The notes beneath the pieces were generated by a model. The model was not told where the DNA came from. It did not search any database and worked only from the letters and a program-made list of their open reading frames with translations. Below are positions 7,391 through 16,391 of a stretch of 64,000 bases of DNA, one piece after another. The position numbers and the translations under genes were made by a program. Position 1 is the first letter of the stretch, and every line of letters begins with the position of its first letter. Source of the DNA: Aggregatibacter segnis ATCC 33393 (GTDB lineage Bacteria; Pseudomonadota; Gammaproteobacteria; Enterobacterales; Pasteurellaceae); NCBI RefSeq assembly GCF_000185305.1, contig NZ_GL622200.1, forward strand, positions 384,216 through 448,215, read 5' to 3'.

Positions 7391-7402
7391 TTTTAGTAAC
7401 CA
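7391..7402. repeat. Third copy of TTTTAGTAACCA near the right end
   Basis: Identical to 2671-2682 at the left end and the reverse complement of 2717-2728. It lies about 60 bases inside the right 13-bp repeat, consistent with an integrase arm-type site. Confidence 0.45.
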
Positions 7403-7462
7403 ATAAACACCATCACCTATAATGAACCCATTGTTTGCAATGGTTTGATACGGGCTATTAAA

Positions 7463-7475
7463 TTTTTGAACCAAA
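7463..7475. repeat. Putative attR core (13-bp direct repeat, right copy)
   Basis: Exact copy of 2545-2557. Immediately to the right, the - strand reads AAGGAT, five bases, ATG, then into this repeat: the apparent displaced start of rdgC. Rejoining at the repeat would give ATG-TTT-GG, one T short of the frame that encodes Phe-Trp-Phe-Lys. The stranded 5' fragment may therefore have lost a base since insertion. Confidence 0.65.
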
Positions 7476-7540
7476 CATGGTAGATCCTTATGCTTATTCA
7501 GGTAAAATGTGCGCTATTGTAACTTACTTGAAGGTGAAAT

Positions 7541-8356
7541 ATGCAACATAAATTGGTGTGCTTTATCGGTGGCGGCAATATGGCGCAAGCTATTGTGTTT
7601 GGCTTATTAAAACAAGCTTATCCTGCCGATAAAATTATCGTGTGCGATCCGAATGAAGAAAAGCGTGATTTATTTGCACAAAAAGGCGTACGCACCTCAA
7701 CGGATAATGTCGCCGCCGTCTCACAAGCGGATGTTGTGTTGTTAGCCGTCAAACCGCAAGTGTTAGCAGAGGTTTGCTCACCTTTAAGTGCGGTGGATTT
7801 TTCCGATAAATTACTTATTTCGATTGCTGCCGGCATTTCAGTGGCAAGATTGACCGCATTTTTACCGACAGCGACGTCTATTGTACGTGTGATGCCAAAT
7901 ACGCCGGCCTTAGTAGGTGAGGGGATGGCGGGGTTATTTGCCGGCCAAAACACCTCAGAAAATGACCGCACTTTTGCGCAAGATTTGTTGTCTGCCGTAG
8001 GCAAAACCCTTTGGGTGGCGTCGGAAGAACACATGCATGCCGTCACAGCCGCGTCTGGCAGTAGCCCAGCGTATTTTTTTCAATTTTTAGAAGCCATGCA
8101 ACAAGGCCTAATTGATATGGGATTGTCTGCAGACAACGCTCGTGAATTGGTTCAGCAAGCGATGTTAGGTTCGGCCAAAATGGTGGTGGAAAATCCGCAG
8201 CTAGATTTATCGACATTGCGCCAAAATGTGACCTCCAAAGGCGGCACAACGGCGGCTGCGCTGAATGTGTTGAATCAACATCAATTTAATGACATCGTGC
8301 AACACGCTATGCAAGCTTGTGTAGCACGTTCAAAAGAAATGGAAACGTTATTTTAA
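7541..8356 (+). CDS. proC: Pyrroline-5-carboxylate reductase
   Basis: Last step of proline synthesis: reduces 1-pyrroline-5-carboxylate to L-proline with NAD(P)H in the cytoplasm. At 271 residues it is the standard length. The N-terminal Rossmann motif [11 protein letters not shown], the central [15 protein letters not shown] and the C-terminal signature region [13 protein letters not shown] are all present. An AAGG ribosome-binding site precedes the ATG. A perfect uptake signal lies inside the gene (7786-7794). The stop shares one base with the start of the downstream MFS gene, so the two are probably co-translated. The promoter region is partly shared with the boundary of the integrated element. 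Confidence 0.97.
   Translation: MQHKLVCFIGGGNMAQAIVFGLLKQAYPADKIIVCDPNEEKRDLFAQKGVRTSTDNVAAVSQADVVLLAVKPQVLAEVCSPLSAVDFSDKLLISIAAGISVARLTAFLPTATSIVRVMPNTPALVGEGMAGLFAGQNTSENDRTFAQDLLSAVGKTLWVASEEHMHAVTAASGSSPAYFFQFLEAMQQGLIDMGLSADNARELVQQAMLGSAKMVVENPQLDLSTLRQNVTSKGGTTAAALNVLNQHQFNDIVQHAMQACVARSKEMETLF
7786..7794 (+). repeat. DNA uptake signal sequence, representative of many
   Basis: AAGTGCGGT, the Haemophilus/Aggregatibacter-type 9-mer. Other perfect copies checked by position include 9803-9811, 11888-11896, 16367-16375, 20804-20812, 34193-34201 and 63808-63816, plus inverted pairs at 15008, 36349 and 40028. They lie both inside genes and in terminators and mark DNA preferred by the competence machinery. 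None of the perfect form was found within the integrated element. Confidence 0.95.
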
Positions 8357-9516
8357 TGCTTGTTCGTCCTTTTACTTGGCTCGCTTTGAGCTTTTTCGGT
8401 TATTACTGCGCGTATGGCGTTTTTATCCCCTTTTTCCCGGTGTGGTTGAAATCGCAACACTATGGGGAAGAGCTGATTGGCATGGTGTTGGCAAGTGCTT
8501 ATGTCTTTCGCTTTGTCGGCGGTTTGTTTTTTTCAGGTTTAATTAAACGCGCTTCACAGTTGATCAATTCTTTGCGTGTGTTGGCGCTTGCCAGTGCATT
8601 GATTATGGCCGGTTTAAGTGTTGTCGCAGAGAATTTTTGGTTGCTGTTTTCTGCTATCGGCTTATTTGCCATGGTCAATGCGGCAGGTATGCCGATTACA
8701 GATTCTTTAGCAAGCACTTGGCAACGACAAATTCAGTTGGATTACGGTAAGGCTCGGTTAATCGGATCTGTTGCTTTTGTGGTTGGCGTCACTTTATTTG
8801 GCAATGTTATCGGCTTTTTCGGTGAGCAAAATATCGTTTGGATTTTGACCGCACTTTTATTAGCGTATTCGGTGATGCAGTGCGTGACACCGACGATTCC
8901 CCCGCAAGATGAATCTTCGGAAGAGTCCGGCACCGATGTGGGGTATTGGGCTTTATTAAAAAACAACACAACCTTGCGGGTTTTGTTGGCGTCGTCTTTA
9001 ATTCAGGGCTCACACGCCGCCTATTATGTTTATAGTGTGTTGTATTGGACCAGTCTGGGGATTTCCGTTTCGCAGACCAGCTTGCTATGGGGCTTGGGGG
9101 TGATTGCCGAAATTTTGTTGTTTTTCTTTTCCCGCCGTTTACTGCAAAACTGGAAGGTCAGCACCCTTTTTCATTTGGCGACCTTGGCGTGCATTGTGCG
9201 TTGGGTAGGCCTTGCTGCCACAAGTGAGGTTTGGCTCATCGGGCTTTTGCAATTACTTCACAGTCTAACGTACGCGGTGGCGCATTACGGCATGGTGCGC
9301 TATATCACAACCCAACCGCAGTCCCACATTTCCAAATTGCAAGCGTTGTATAACGGCATATCAAACAGCGCAATGGTGGCGATTTTGACCGCACTTGGCG
9401 GTGTGATTTACCCGTATTCGGCATCAATGACGTTCGTCTTAATGGCCATCATTGCGGCGTTGGCGTTCGTGGTGACGCCACCTAAAGTTGAAGCCTTTTT
9501 ACTTCATCGAGACTAA
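8356..9516 (+). CDS. MFS transporter, HcaT/LacY-like group
   Basis: A 386-residue, 12-helix inner-membrane transporter. The ATG at 8356 overlaps the proC stop (TAATG) and gives the N-terminus [21 protein letters not shown], with the membrane segment starting at once as expected. A longer frame from 8317 would only add residues overlapping proC. The early [14 protein letters not shown] segment and the charged linker after helix 6 (about 180-195, rich in Glu and Ser) resemble the 3-phenylpropionate/nucleoside-symporter-like MFS group. The substrate cannot be told. XerD follows two bases after the stop, so proC, this gene and xerD look like one transcription unit. Confidence 0.85.
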   Translation: MLVRPFTWLALSFFGYYCAYGVFIPFFPVWLKSQHYGEELIGMVLASAYVFRFVGGLFFSGLIKRASQLINSLRVLALASALIMAGLSVVAENFWLLFSAIGLFAMVNAAGMPITDSLASTWQRQIQLDYGKARLIGSVAFVVGVTLFGNVIGFFGEQNIVWILTALLLAYSVMQCVTPTIPPQDESSEESGTDVGYWALLKNNTTLRVLLASSLIQGSHAAYYVYSVLYWTSLGISVSQTSLLWGLGVIAEILLFFFSRRLLQNWKVSTLFHLATLACIVRWVGLAATSEVWLIGLLQLLHSLTYAVAHYGMVRYITTQPQSHISKLQALYNGISNSAMVAILTALGGVIYPYSASMTFVLMAIIAALAFVVTPPKVEAFLLHRD

Positions 9517-9518
9517 AC

Positions 9519-10412
9519 ATGAATGATCTTACTTTGCTCGATTTATTTCTAAATGAATTATGGATAGGCAAAGGCTTGTCGCCTAATACTGTGCAATCTT
9601 ATCGTTTGGATCTCACCGCACTTTGCGATTGGCTTAGTGAGCGCAAACTGTCATTGCTCGATTTGGATTCGGTCGATCTTCAAACTTTTCTTGGTGAGCG
9701 GGTAGAGCAAGGGTATAAAGCCACCAGTACGGCAAGATTATTGAGTGCTATTCGAAAGCTTTTCCAATATTTATATCAAGAAAAATACCGCACCGACGAT
9801 CCAAGTGCGGTGTTAAGTTCGCCTAAATTACCCAGCCGTTTGCCGAAGTATTTAACCGAACAGCAAGTCACGGATTTGTTGAATGTGCAAAGTTTGGAAC
9901 AGCCGATTGAACTACGCGATAAGGCGATGTTGGAGCTATTGTATGCCACGGGATTGCGGGTGACGGAATTGGTTTCATTACATACCGATAGCATTAGCCT
10001 AAATCAAGGCGTCGTGCGGGTCATCGGCAAAGGCAATAAAGAACGTATTGTGCCGATGGGAGAGGAGGCCACCCATTGGGTGAAACAATTTATGCTGTTT
10101 GCCCGACCGATTTTATTGAATGGACAAAGTTCCGACGTGCTATTTCCTAGCCGTCGCGGTACGCAAATGACACGGCAGACTTTTTGGCATCGGATTAAAC
10201 ATTATGCGGTGCTGGCGGAAATTGATAGTAATATGTTGTCACCACACGTTTTGCGTCACGCGTTTGCTACCCATTTGGTAAATCATGGTGCGGATTTACG
10301 GGTGGTGCAAATGCTGTTAGGACACAGTGATTTATCAACGACACAAATTTATACCCATGTGGCGAAAGAACGCTTGAAACGTTTGCACGAACGCTATCAT
10401 CCACGTGGTTAA
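9519..10412 (+). CDS. xerD: Site-specific tyrosine recombinase XerD
   Basis: Acts with XerC at the dif site to resolve chromosome dimers at division, under FtsK control. The 297-residue protein has the SAM-like N-terminal DNA-binding domain (1-100) and a catalytic domain with a full set of active residues: Arg147 (ATGLRVTE), Lys171 (GKGNKER), His243 and Arg246 (HVLRH), His269 (LGHSD) and Tyr278 (TQIYTH). These match E. coli XerD offset by one. YLTEQQVTDLL and FATHLVNHGADL favour XerD over XerC. A perfect uptake signal lies at 9803-9811. Confidence 0.96.
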   Translation: MNDLTLLDLFLNELWIGKGLSPNTVQSYRLDLTALCDWLSERKLSLLDLDSVDLQTFLGERVEQGYKATSTARLLSAIRKLFQYLYQEKYRTDDPSAVLSSPKLPSRLPKYLTEQQVTDLLNVQSLEQPIELRDKAMLELLYATGLRVTELVSLHTDSISLNQGVVRVIGKGNKERIVPMGEEATHWVKQFMLFARPILLNGQSSDVLFPSRRGTQMTRQTFWHRIKHYAVLAEIDSNMLSPHVLRHAFATHLVNHGADLRVVQMLLGHSDLSTTQIYTHVAKERLKRLHERYHPRG

Positions 10413-10471
10413 TTTTGTGTAGATAAATCGAGCGTTTTTTAATCAATTATGCGCTTTTATCGTGCATTTCC

Positions 10472-10500
10472 TCGACTGAAAGGCTTTGTCCCGTTATAAT
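10472..10500 (+). promoter_or_regulatory. Candidate sigma-70 promoter for tig
   Basis: TCGACT (10472-10477), a 17-base spacer and a consensus TATAAT (10495-10500) lie 77 bases before the tig start. The perfect -10 and ideal spacing make it the best candidate in this gap. Confidence 0.55.
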
Positions 10501-10576
10501 TCATCGTCTTATTTTCTATTAATAACGTGTTCGGTGTGAGCATTCGCCGAGTGCATCAATTTGAGGTAACATCATA

Positions 10577-11875
10577 ATGTCATTAAATATTGAAACGACT
10601 CAAGGTTTAGAGCGTCGTGTAACCATCACCGTTCCGGCTGAAACCGTTGTTCAAGCTATCCGCGAAGAATTAAAACGCGTTGCTAAAAACGCACGTGTTG
10701 ACGGCTTCCGTAAAGGTAAAGTCCCTCCACACATCATTGAAAAACGTTTCGGCGCTTCTGTTCGTCAAGACATTTTAGGTGATTTATTACAAAACCATTT
10801 CTTCCAAGCGGTTATCGAAAACAAAATTAACCTAGCAGGTCGTCCAAGTTTCACTGTTGAACAATTTGAAGAAGGCAAAGAATTAAAATTCAGCGCAACC
10901 TTTGAAGTGTACCCTGAAGTTGAGTTAAAAGGCTTAGAAAATATTAAAGTAGAAAAACCGATTGTTGAAATCTCTGAAGCAGATGTTGACAAGATGGTTG
11001 AAGTGTTACGCAAACAACAAGCAACTTGGACTGAAAGCCAAGACGCAGCGAAAGCTGAAGATCGCGTAACTATTGACTTCGTGGGTTCTGTTGACGGCGA
11101 AGAATTTGAAGGCGGCAAAGCATCCGATTTCGTTTTATTCATGGGTCAAGGCCGTATGATCCCAGGCTTTGAAGAGGGCATCGTTGGCCACAAAGCGGGC
11201 GACAAATTCACTATTGATGTGACCTTCCCGGAAGAATATCACGTTGAAAACTTAAAAGGTAAAGCAGCGAAATTTGACATTACGTTGAAGAAAGTTGAAG
11301 TGATGGTATTACCGGAATTAACCGATGAGTTCGTTGCAAAATTTGGTCCGAACACAAAATCTGTTGCAGATTTACGCAATGAAATTCGTAAAAACATGCA
11401 ACGTGAATTGAAAAATGCGTTGACGACTCGTGTGAAAACTCAAGTGATTGACGGTTTAGTACAGCAAAACCAAATTGATGTGCCAAGTTCTGCAGTTGAA
11501 CAAGAAATTGATGTATTGCGTCAACAAGCAGCACAACGCTTTGGCGGTAATGCACAACAAGCAGCACAATTACCACGCGAATTGTTTGAAGAACAAGCTA
11601 AACGTCGCGTATTAGTAGGTCTATTATTAGCACAGGTTATTGCTTCTAACGAATTAAAAGCAGATGAAGAACGTGCTAAAGCAATGATCGAAGAAATCGC
11701 GTCTGCTTACGAACAACCGGCAGACGTGGTTGAATACTACAGCAAAAACAACGAATTAATGAATAACATTCGTAACGTAGTATTAGAAGAACAGGCTGTT
11801 GATGCGGTATTGGCGAAAGCGCAAGTCACTGAAAAAGCAGCAACCTTCGATGAGATCATGAATCCACAAGCTTAA
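10577..11875 (+). CDS. tig: Trigger factor, ribosome-associated chaperone and prolyl isomerase
   Basis: Binds nascent chains at the ribosome exit tunnel. The 432-residue length equals E. coli Tig. The N-terminal ribosome-binding signature [17 protein letters not shown] is at 43-59. An FKBP-type isomerase domain occupies about 150-245 ([36 protein letters not shown]), and a helical C-terminal chaperone domain follows. Codon use is strongly biased, as expected for an abundant protein. In many bacteria clpP-clpX-lon follow; here tig is followed by a terminator and the convergent hflKC genes. Confidence 0.97.
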   Translation: MSLNIETTQGLERRVTITVPAETVVQAIREELKRVAKNARVDGFRKGKVPPHIIEKRFGASVRQDILGDLLQNHFFQAVIENKINLAGRPSFTVEQFEEGKELKFSATFEVYPEVELKGLENIKVEKPIVEISEADVDKMVEVLRKQQATWTESQDAAKAEDRVTIDFVGSVDGEEFEGGKASDFVLFMGQGRMIPGFEEGIVGHKAGDKFTIDVTFPEEYHVENLKGKAAKFDITLKKVEVMVLPELTDEFVAKFGPNTKSVADLRNEIRKNMQRELKNALTTRVKTQVIDGLVQQNQIDVPSSAVEQEIDVLRQQAAQRFGGNAQQAAQLPRELFEEQAKRRVLVGLLLAQVIASNELKADEERAKAMIEEIASAYEQPADVVEYYSKNNELMNNIRNVVLEEQAVDAVLAKAQVTEKAATFDEIMNPQA

Positions 11876-11921
11876 TGATTCTCCGCGAAGTGCGGTTAAT
11901 CTTTTAAGTGTTTTTTAGCTG

Positions 11922-11955
11922 AATACCTCAATGAAAATCGGGGTATTTTTTTGCC
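11922..11955 (+). terminator. Terminator after tig
   Basis: AATACCTC pairs with GGGGTATT across a loop of about 10 bases and is followed by a run of seven or more T. A perfect uptake signal (11888-11896) lies just upstream. Confidence 0.65.
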
Positions 11956-11990
11956 TTGTGAATATTCCCATGAGGCTTTGCTAGGCAATA

Positions 11991-12019
11991 AAAAAGGGTA
12001 TCTGAAGATACCCTTTTTT
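11991..12019. terminator. Terminator after hflC (bidirectional hairpin)
   Basis: AAAAAGGGTATC and GATACCCTTTTT form a 12-bp stem with a 4-base loop between the convergent tig and hflC genes. On the - strand the T run lies downstream of hflC. Confidence 0.8.
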
Positions 12020-12030
12020 CTATTAGAACG

Positions 12031-12918
12031 TTACTTACTTGGAGATTGCATAAAGCGGAAGAAATCGCTGTCCGGTTTTAAAATCAACAAGTTATCAGAA
12101 TTAGAGAAGCTGCTTTCATAGGCTTTAAGACTACGAATGAAGCTATAAAATTCCGGTTCTTTACCAAAGGCATCAGCAAAGATCTTCGCTGCAGTAGCAT
12201 CGCCCTCACCGCGTAATTCTTGCGCTGTTTTTTCTGCATTCGCAATGATTAACGTCACTTTACGATCAACATCTGCCTGAATAAATGCGGCTTTTTCTTT
12301 ACCTTGTGAACGGTGTTCGCGAGCAACTGCATCACGTTCTGCACGCATACGTTGGTAAATAGAAGAAGACACTTCATCCGGCAAGTTAATTTGCTTGATA
12401 CGTACGTCTAATACTTCAATTCCCAATTCAGCAGTGCTGTCTTGTCCACTATTGAGCGCATTTTTAGCCCCGGCCATGAGTTCACCACGTGTACCTGAAA
12501 CGATGTCTTTAATAGTGCGGGAACCGATTTCAGAACGCAAACGGTCGTTAACTTTGCGGCGTAATAAATTGGCTGCTTGTGCGTAGTCGCCACCACCGGT
12601 GGTAGTAAAGAAACGACCGAAATCGTTAATACGCCATTTCACGTAGGAATCCACCAAAAGGTCTTTTTTCTCTACGGTGACAAAACGATCTGCTTGTCCG
12701 TCTAAGGTTTGAATACGAGCATCTAACGCTTTCAAATTATCAATAAAGGGAATTTTGAAATGTAATCCCGGCGTATAAATTGCCACTTTATTATCGGCAT
12801 CGCGTTGCACTTTGCCAAAGCGTAACATAATGCCACGCGTACCTTCACTGACAACCACAATACTGGAATAAAGCACTGCGATAAGCACGAAAATAACAGG
12901 TAATAAAAATTTACGCAT
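12031..12918 (-). CDS. hflC: HflC, SPFH membrane regulator of FtsH
   Basis: With HflK it forms the large periplasm-facing cage around FtsH and modulates degradation of membrane proteins and regulators. 295 residues: one N-terminal membrane helix (FLLPVIFVLIAVLYSSIVVV), then an SPFH/band-7 domain (about 20-190, with VSEGTRGIMLRFGKV), then a helical region containing RMRAEREAVA-type sequence (here RMRAERDAVAREHRSQGKEK). The start overlaps the hflK stop by one base, implying translational coupling. Confidence 0.96.
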   Translation of the reverse strand: MRKFLLPVIFVLIAVLYSSIVVVSEGTRGIMLRFGKVQRDADNKVAIYTPGLHFKIPFIDNLKALDARIQTLDGQADRFVTVEKKDLLVDSYVKWRINDFGRFFTTTGGGDYAQAANLLRRKVNDRLRSEIGSRTIKDIVSGTRGELMAGAKNALNSGQDSTAELGIEVLDVRIKQINLPDEVSSSIYQRMRAERDAVAREHRSQGKEKAAFIQADVDRKVTLIIANAEKTAQELRGEGDATAAKIFADAFGKEPEFYSFIRSLKAYESSFSNSDNLLILKPDSDFFRFMQSPSK

Positions 12919-14183
12919 TAGTTAATTCTCCCTTGGCGACCATTGTCGGTACGCGATTCCATTGGTCTAAGTGGTGCTGTTTGCTCATGCGTGCGTGAAA
13001 CAGGCAAAGAAGTTACCGCACTTTGTTGTGTTTCATTGGATTCACTTACATTAGCACTACCGTTCGAGCCAGTGGACTTTTTACCTTTTAACAATTGTTC
13101 TAAAGGCAACACGGTTAAGTTATTTCCATTGCCGGAATCCAACATGACTTTTGGTGTATTTGCCATGACTTTTTCCATGGACTGAATATATAAGCGTTCA
13201 CGGAAGACGGTTGGTGCCGCTTTAAACTCAGGTAAGAGCGGTTGGAAACGTTCTACTTCCCCTTTAGCATCTAACACTACGCGATCTTTATAAGCGGTTG
13301 CTTCTTCTAAAATACGTTGTGCATTACCACGAGCAATCGGCTCTTTCTCACGCGCATAGGCTTCTGCTTCACGAATATAGCGTTGTTCGTCTTCTTGCGC
13401 TTTAATCGCATCATCAAAGGCTTCTTTCACTTCTTCCGGCGGACGTGCAGATTGGAAGTTCACATCAATCACTTCTAACCCCATATCATATGGTTCAATA
13501 ATTTGATTTAACGCTTTCCAGGTGTTTTCACGAACAACGGAACGACCTGTCGTCAAAATATCGTTCATCGACATGTGGCCGATAACATAGCGTAATGCAC
13601 TGTCGGTAGCCTGATTCAAGCTGTCATTGGCATTGATTGCACTGAACAGGTATTTTTCAGGGTTTTGGATGCGATACTGCACGGTCATTTCTACTTTCAC
13701 CATGTTTTCATCTTGGGTGAGCATGGAACCTTGCGTTCTTAATTCAAGTACACGTTCTACGTTGACCGGAATCACTCGATCAATAAAAGTCGGTTTCCAG
13801 TTTAAGCCTGGTTGTTGAATGGAATGGAATTGTCCTAAACGTAGCACGACGCCACGTTCTGCTTCTTTGATGGTATAGAAACCGCTGGCGCCCCATATAA
13901 TCACGCCGGCTGCAATTACAATCGGTAATAATTTACCTAAGCCGGAAGGCAGGTTAGATGCACCGGAGTGATTGTTTTTAGCTCCTTTACCGCCCATTTT
14001 TTTCAATAAATTATTGAAAACCTCTTCTAAATCCGGTGGTGATTGTTCGTTCTTTTTTTGTGAATTGGAAGAACGATCCCAGTTAGACTGACCTTCATTT
14101 TTACCGGAATCCTGATTACCCGAGGATTGTCCGTTTTGCTTTGGTTTGCCCCAAGGATCTTGATCTGAACCATTTAAAGACAT
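12918..14183 (-). CDS. hflK: HflK, SPFH membrane regulator of FtsH
   Basis: Partner of HflC. A start at 14183 (MSLNGSDQDPWGKP) is chosen because GGAG lies 6 bases upstream; an ATG four codons earlier would have no spaced Shine-Dalgarno. The 421-residue protein has a cytoplasmic Gly/Asn/Gln-rich N-terminal tail with DPWG and DLEEVFNNLLKKMGGKG, one membrane helix (about 90-107), the SPFH domain (KEAERGVVLRLGQF) and a long helical region. The C-terminal tail is Ser/Thr/Asn rich. In enterobacteria hflX lies upstream; here a phosphopantetheinyl transferase gene does. Confidence 0.95.
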   Translation of the reverse strand: MSLNGSDQDPWGKPKQNGQSSGNQDSGKNEGQSNWDRSSNSQKKNEQSPPDLEEVFNNLLKKMGGKGAKNNHSGASNLPSGLGKLLPIVIAAGVIIWGASGFYTIKEAERGVVLRLGQFHSIQQPGLNWKPTFIDRVIPVNVERVLELRTQGSMLTQDENMVKVEMTVQYRIQNPEKYLFSAINANDSLNQATDSALRYVIGHMSMNDILTTGRSVVRENTWKALNQIIEPYDMGLEVIDVNFQSARPPEEVKEAFDDAIKAQEDEQRYIREAEAYAREKEPIARGNAQRILEEATAYKDRVVLDAKGEVERFQPLLPEFKAAPTVFRERLYIQSMEKVMANTPKVMLDSGNGNNLTVLPLEQLLKGKKSTGSNGSANVSESNETQQSAVTSLPVSRTHEQTAPLRPMESRTDNGRQGRIN

Positions 14184-14277
14184 TGCTTTCTCCATTTGTC
14201 AAAAAATTGTTGCAAGTCTAAACAAAATCGCGTGTTAAGTCTAACGAATAATGGGAAAGTCTATCGATTTTAAAGGG

Positions 14278-14997
14278 TTAATTATTCACGTTGTAGTGAA
14301 TTTTATGCACAAGCCTTTGAGGTTGAAGATGGTCTCCGTCCCACGCCCAAAAACAGGGCGATTTTATAGGTGTTTGGTTAACAAAATAGGCGAGATAAAA
14401 GGGAAGCTCCTCGGTAAAACACAGCTGTCCACGGGGGCAATGCGCCGAGAAAATGTGTAAGGTTTCGGGATGATGTGTCACTTCTGATAATTTTGCGATG
14501 CCCACGCCTTGGGATTTCAGCACGGCTTCACGTAAACACCAAATACGATAAAAAGCGGATTGGGATTCAGTTTGTTGTTGAAACCAGTCGATTTCTTCCG
14601 CGCTTGCAAAGTGTTCCAACAGGGCTAAATAAGGACGTTCTTTACTAGGCGATTCAATGTCGATTCCAACCGCACTTTTTTCGCCTGGTGGACTGATATG
14701 TAAAATCACTGCCACCCAATCACCAGAATGGCTGATATTAAAATCAAGTTCAGAAGGAGGAAATTGCGGACGGTCGCTTTTTGTTCGCGAAATTTGCCCT
14801 AAAAGTGCGGTCGGTTTTTCTGCTGTTTTGAGTAATTGCCACAGCAAGAAATGCGCTAAACGACGACATTGCCAACGTTGTTGCATACGCGGGTTGCCGT
14901 GGCTTGACGTCAGTAAATTTGCCGGAATCAGGTCGGCTGGGATGTCATGAAAAGGGAAGGGGGTGTGAATATTTCCCCAAGCGATTAGCGTTGTCAT
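14278..14997 (-). CDS. 4'-phosphopantetheinyl transferase, Sfp/AcpT-like
   Basis: Transfers phosphopantetheine from CoA to carrier proteins. 239 residues, the usual size of the two-domain Sfp type rather than the ~125-residue AcpS type. Key motifs are FNISHSGDWVAV (about 86-97), VGIDIES with the Mg-binding Asp residues (about 113-119) and WCLREAVLKSQGVG (about 150-163), which holds the metal-binding Glu and catalytic Lys. No polyketide or peptide synthetase gene is nearby, so the target is probably the fatty-acid carrier protein or one encoded elsewhere. It lies downstream of the thr operon behind a hairpin made from two inverted uptake signals. Confidence 0.88.
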   Translation of the reverse strand: MTTLIAWGNIHTPFPFHDIPADLIPANLLTSSHGNPRMQQRWQCRRLAHFLLWQLLKTAEKPTALLGQISRTKSDRPQFPPSELDFNISHSGDWVAVILHISPPGEKSAVGIDIESPSKERPYLALLEHFASAEEIDWFQQQTESQSAFYRIWCLREAVLKSQGVGIAKLSEVTHHPETLHIFSAHCPRGQLCFTEELPFYLAYFVNQTPIKSPCFWAWDGDHLQPQRLVHKIHYNVNN

Positions 14998-15007
14998 CGT
15001 GATAAGA

Positions 15008-15048
15008 AAAGTGCGGTTAAAATTCGTTGAATTTTGTCACCGCACTTT
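15008..15048 (-). terminator. Terminator after thrC built from two inverted uptake signals
   Basis: AAAGTGCGGT (15008-15017) pairs with ACCGCACTTT (15039-15048). An inner AAAATTC/GAATTTT stem extends the hairpin, and T residues follow on the - strand. It lies between the thrC stop and the next gene. Confidence 0.75.
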
Positions 15049-15054
15049 GTCGCC

Positions 15055-16329
15055 TTATTTCAATAAATAAGCTCTTAACTGCGCAAAATCGTTTTCCATT
15101 TCATCGGATAACAACGGCAGTTTGTTGTGTTTATCCAACGCTTCCGGTAGCGGCAGCGTTAAATCCAGAATACGTTCGACGGATTCTTTAAATTTTGCCG
15201 GATGCGCAGTGCACAGGAATAAGCCGGTTTCGCCTGGTTGTAAATCCTGTTTTAACACTTCATAAGCTACCGCGCCGTGTGGTTCGCACAAATAACCCAG
15301 TTGGTTCATGGCGCGTAACGTGTCTTCTGTTTGTGCATCGGAAATTGCAGCCGAATGTAACTCAGTCAATGCCCAACCGTTACGTTTGAACAATTCTTCT
15401 ACGCGAGGCCAGTTGTTTGGACGAGAAACGTCCATGGCGTTGGAAAGGGTGGCCACGGTTGCATTTGGTGACCAGTTTCCGCTGTGTAAATAACGCGGCA
15501 CGGTGTCGTTGGCGTTGGTGGCTGCGATAAAACGTTTAATTGGTAAGCCGAGGGTTTTAGCGATTAATCCGGCAGTGAGGTTGCCGAAGTTGCCGCTTGG
15601 CACAGAAACCACCAAGTTTTCACGTTGTTCTTTTGGTAATTGTGCCGCCGCTTCAAAGTAATAGCATACCTGTGCCAATAAACGGCTGATATTGATGGAG
15701 TTCGCCGAATTTAAGCCGATGGCTTGGCGTAGTTCTGCATCATCAAAGGCTTGTTTGACTAACGCTTGGCAGGCATCGAAATCGGCATTGATCGCGATGG
15801 TGCGAATATTACCGCCAAGGGTGCAGAAGAGTTTTTCTTGTAACGGGCTGATTTTACCTTTCGGGTATAAAATCACCACATCGATATTTTCTAAGCCATA
15901 GAATGCATGAGCAACAGCTGCGCCAGTGTCACCGGATGTCGCGGTTAAAATCGTGATTTTGCCGTCACCGCGTACGGTTGCAAGCGCTTGCGCCATAAAG
16001 CGTCCGCCGAAGTCTTTAAAGGCAAGGGTCGGACCATGGAACAATTCCAATGCATAAATATTGTCTTCCACTTTGGCAATCGGTGCCGGGAAAGTGAAGG
16101 CGTTGCGCACCATTTGTTCAAGCTGTGCTTGAGGGATTTCCTCACCGATTAAGGCACCAAGGATTTTTTGACTGCGCTTAACCAGTGGCAATGCCAATAG
16201 CTCATCGATATTGCTTAAGTGCGGTATGTTTTCAGGGAAAAATAAGCCCTGATCTTTGCCTAGCCCTTGGCGTACGGCTTGGGCAAAATTGACCTGTTCT
16301 TCGGGGTGTTTGATGTTGTATAAATTCAT
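15055..16329 (-). CDS. thrC: Threonine synthase
   Basis: PLP enzyme converting O-phosphohomoserine to threonine. 424 residues, close to the E. coli enzyme. The PLP lysine is Lys105 in FHGPTLAFKDFGGRF. TATSGDTGAAVAHAF binds phosphate and SVPSGNFGNLTAG the cofactor. It is the last gene of thrABC, with a 62-base gap from thrB that contains an uptake signal (16367-16375). Confidence 0.97.
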   Translation of the reverse strand: MNLYNIKHPEEQVNFAQAVRQGLGKDQGLFFPENIPHLSNIDELLALPLVKRSQKILGALIGEEIPQAQLEQMVRNAFTFPAPIAKVEDNIYALELFHGPTLAFKDFGGRFMAQALATVRGDGKITILTATSGDTGAAVAHAFYGLENIDVVILYPKGKISPLQEKLFCTLGGNIRTIAINADFDACQALVKQAFDDAELRQAIGLNSANSINISRLLAQVCYYFEAAAQLPKEQRENLVVSVPSGNFGNLTAGLIAKTLGLPIKRFIAATNANDTVPRYLHSGNWSPNATVATLSNAMDVSRPNNWPRVEELFKRNGWALTELHSAAISDAQTEDTLRAMNQLGYLCEPHGAVAYEVLKQDLQPGETGLFLCTAHPAKFKESVERILDLTLPLPEALDKHNKLPLLSDEMENDFAQLRAYLLK

Positions 16330-16391
16330 GTGAAACCTGTTCTTTTGTTTGGCACCTTTAAGACAAAAGTGCGGTGATTTTTTCCGGTGTT

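Larger units (their letters stand above)
2545..7475. mobile_element. Small integrative element inserted at the 5' end of rdgC
   Basis: A region of about 4.9 kb is bounded by a direct repeat TTTTTGAACCAAA (2545-2557 and 7463-7475). The left copy lies inside the rdgC coding start. The right copy is followed by CATGGTAGATCCTTATG, which on the - strand reads as AAGGAT, a 5-base spacer and ATG. This looks like the displaced native rdgC ribosome-binding site and start. Inside are an integrase, a XRE repressor, two cargo genes, an AlpA-like gene, a Rep/primase gene and iterons. The interior is visibly more A+T rich than its flanks and has no perfect uptake signal. Replication and excision functions carry nonsense codons, so the element is probably stranded. 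It resembles P4-type integrative plasmids or phage satellites, but no capsid or packaging gene is visible. Confidence 0.8.
7017..7540. other. Repeat-rich non-coding region: candidate element origin, attR, and proC upstream region
   Basis: No gene is visible. The element part (to 7475) is very A+T rich. It holds CCATATCAGATA twice (7052-7063 and 7108-7119), five tandem ATGTTCA-type heptamers (7189-7223), a perfect 9-bp inverted repeat GTGTATTGT/ACAATACAC (7303-7311 and 7326-7334) and a copy of TTTTAGTAACCA (7391-7402). Being directly upstream of the Rep gene, this arrangement suits a replication origin. The last 65 bases are host DNA, with the displaced rdgC start on the - strand and the proC ribosome-binding site. 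Confidence 0.55.
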
